This document shows, in pieces, positions 5,181 through 5,562 of a stretch of DNA of 5,562 bases (position 1 is the first letter of the stretch; every line of letters starts with the position of its first letter). Both the position numbers and the translations under genes were made by a program. Source of the stretch: UBA3064 sp023258775. Its GTDB lineage: Bacteria; Pseudomonadota; Gammaproteobacteria; Burkholderiales; Burkholderiaceae_E. Below the pieces are notes generated by a model. That model was not told the origin of the DNA, made no database searches, and saw nothing but the letters and a program-made list of their open reading frames with translations. The stretch is from the NCBI GenBank assembly GCA_044355655.1, contig JBIKXS010000074.1, positions 1 to 5,562 on the forward strand, read 5' to 3'.

Positions 5181-5562
5181 CGCTTGGTGTGGGCTGCACT
5201 TGTGTGCCACTTGTGCCGCTCGGCGTACTTGGCTTGTTGTTGCCTGGCTCCTTCGGGGGCCGTGGCGGCAAGCCATTCATGATGTCGTCGATCTGGTCTG
5301 CGTCGATGGTTTCCCATTCGAGCAAAGCTTTGGTCATGGCTTCGACCTTATCGCGATTGTCTTCGAGGATTTTGCGCGCAACCCCATACTGATCATCGAT
5401 GATTTTGCGGATCTCAGTATCGACCTTGCGCATGGTCTCTTCAGACATATGCGTCGTCTTAGTGATCGATCGACCCAGAAATATTTCACCTTCGTTTTCA
5501 GCATAAACCATCGGACCGAGTACATCGCTCATCCCGTAACGGGTGACCATATCGCGGGCAAG
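5155..5562 (-). CDS. ftsH: ATP-dependent zinc metalloprotease FtsH, C-terminal end (partial)
   Basis: The 135 C-terminal residues of FtsH, the membrane-anchored AAA+ protease that degrades LpxC, sigma32 and damaged membrane proteins. The 5' part lies beyond the right edge. The visible part starts LARDMVTRYGMSDVLGPMVY, the typical helix and turn of the M41 peptidase domain, and continues with EGEIFLGRSITKTTHMSEET, KVDTEIRKIIDDQY and ALLEWETIDADQIDDIMNG. The C-terminal tail begins RPPKEP and becomes Pro/Ser/Thr-rich (NNKPSTPSGTSG...), ending VPEAPAA, a disordered tail usual in betaproteobacteria. The zinc-binding HEXGH and the ATPase motifs are outside the window. The stop lies inside the start of folP. 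The order ftsH-folP-glmM is conserved in proteobacteria. Confidence 0.97.
   Translation of the reverse strand, partial: LARDMVTRYGMSDVLGPMVYAENEGEIFLGRSITKTTHMSEETMRKVDTEIRKIIDDQYGVARKILEDNRDKVEAMTKALLEWETIDADQIDDIMNGLPPRPPKEPGNNKPSTPSGTSGTQVQPTPSDVPEAPAA
5162..5176 (-). repeat. Perfect inverted repeat at the ftsH/folP junction
   Basis: GCCGGAG and CTCCGGC flank a single central base, giving a 15-bp perfect dyad. In the minus-strand RNA it would form a 6-bp GC-rich stem with a GGC loop. It lies between the preferred folP ATG (5180) and the ftsH stop (5157-5155) and buries the only GGAGG of the junction. It is not a terminator, as no T-run follows. It may affect translation of folP, but no effect can be shown from sequence. 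Confidence 0.5.

Noticed and set aside
5181..5276. Upstream extension of folP to an ATG at 5276
   Set aside because: It would overlap ftsH by 122 bp and add a basic, Arg/His-rich tail absent from the family; it is the ftsH tail read in another frame.

Overview
The window looks like chromosome of a betaproteobacterium, probably of the order Burkholderiales. The gene order ftsH-folP-glmM, the protein sequences and a moderate G+C content support this. No ribosomal RNA or other marker is present to fix the genus. No transposase, integrase, CRISPR array or replication origin was seen.

The right half (about 2677-5562, minus strand) is a housekeeping block. It reads from the right edge as the C-terminal part of FtsH, then folP (dihydropteroate synthase), glmM (phosphoglucosamine mutase), tRNA-Pro(TGG) and tRNA-Arg(TCT). 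The genes overlap or nearly touch: folP starts inside the end of ftsH, one base separates folP from glmM, and 25 bases separate glmM from tRNA-Pro. The block is probably one transcription unit linking membrane proteolysis, folate synthesis and amino-sugar precursor supply. The clear oddity is inside glmM, where seven tandem 15-bp units encode a Ser/Thr/Gln-rich pentapeptide repeat. This repeat lengthens the enzyme by roughly 25-35 residues in a loop of domain 1.

The middle (about 1648-2676) holds one plus-strand accessory gene of 259 codons between tRNA genes. It encodes a PD-(D/E)XK nuclease-like protein (DUF3782-type) whose N-terminal half is a coiled coil with Trp at every seventh position, nine times in a row. 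It has its own sigma70-like promoter, back to back with that of tRNA-His, and a 5' leader of about 115 nt containing an inverted repeat.

The left part (1-1647, minus strand) begins with tRNA-His(GTG). It is followed by two unrecognised protein genes overlapping by 10 bp. The first resembles an alpha/beta hydrolase that seems to lack its nucleophile and histidine. The second has one membrane segment followed by a coiled coil, and runs off the left edge. With no terminator visible after tRNA-His, the tRNA and both proteins may share one transcript.

No stretch longer than 300 bases lacks a gene. The longest gap (1648-1859) holds the two divergent promoters and the leader described above.
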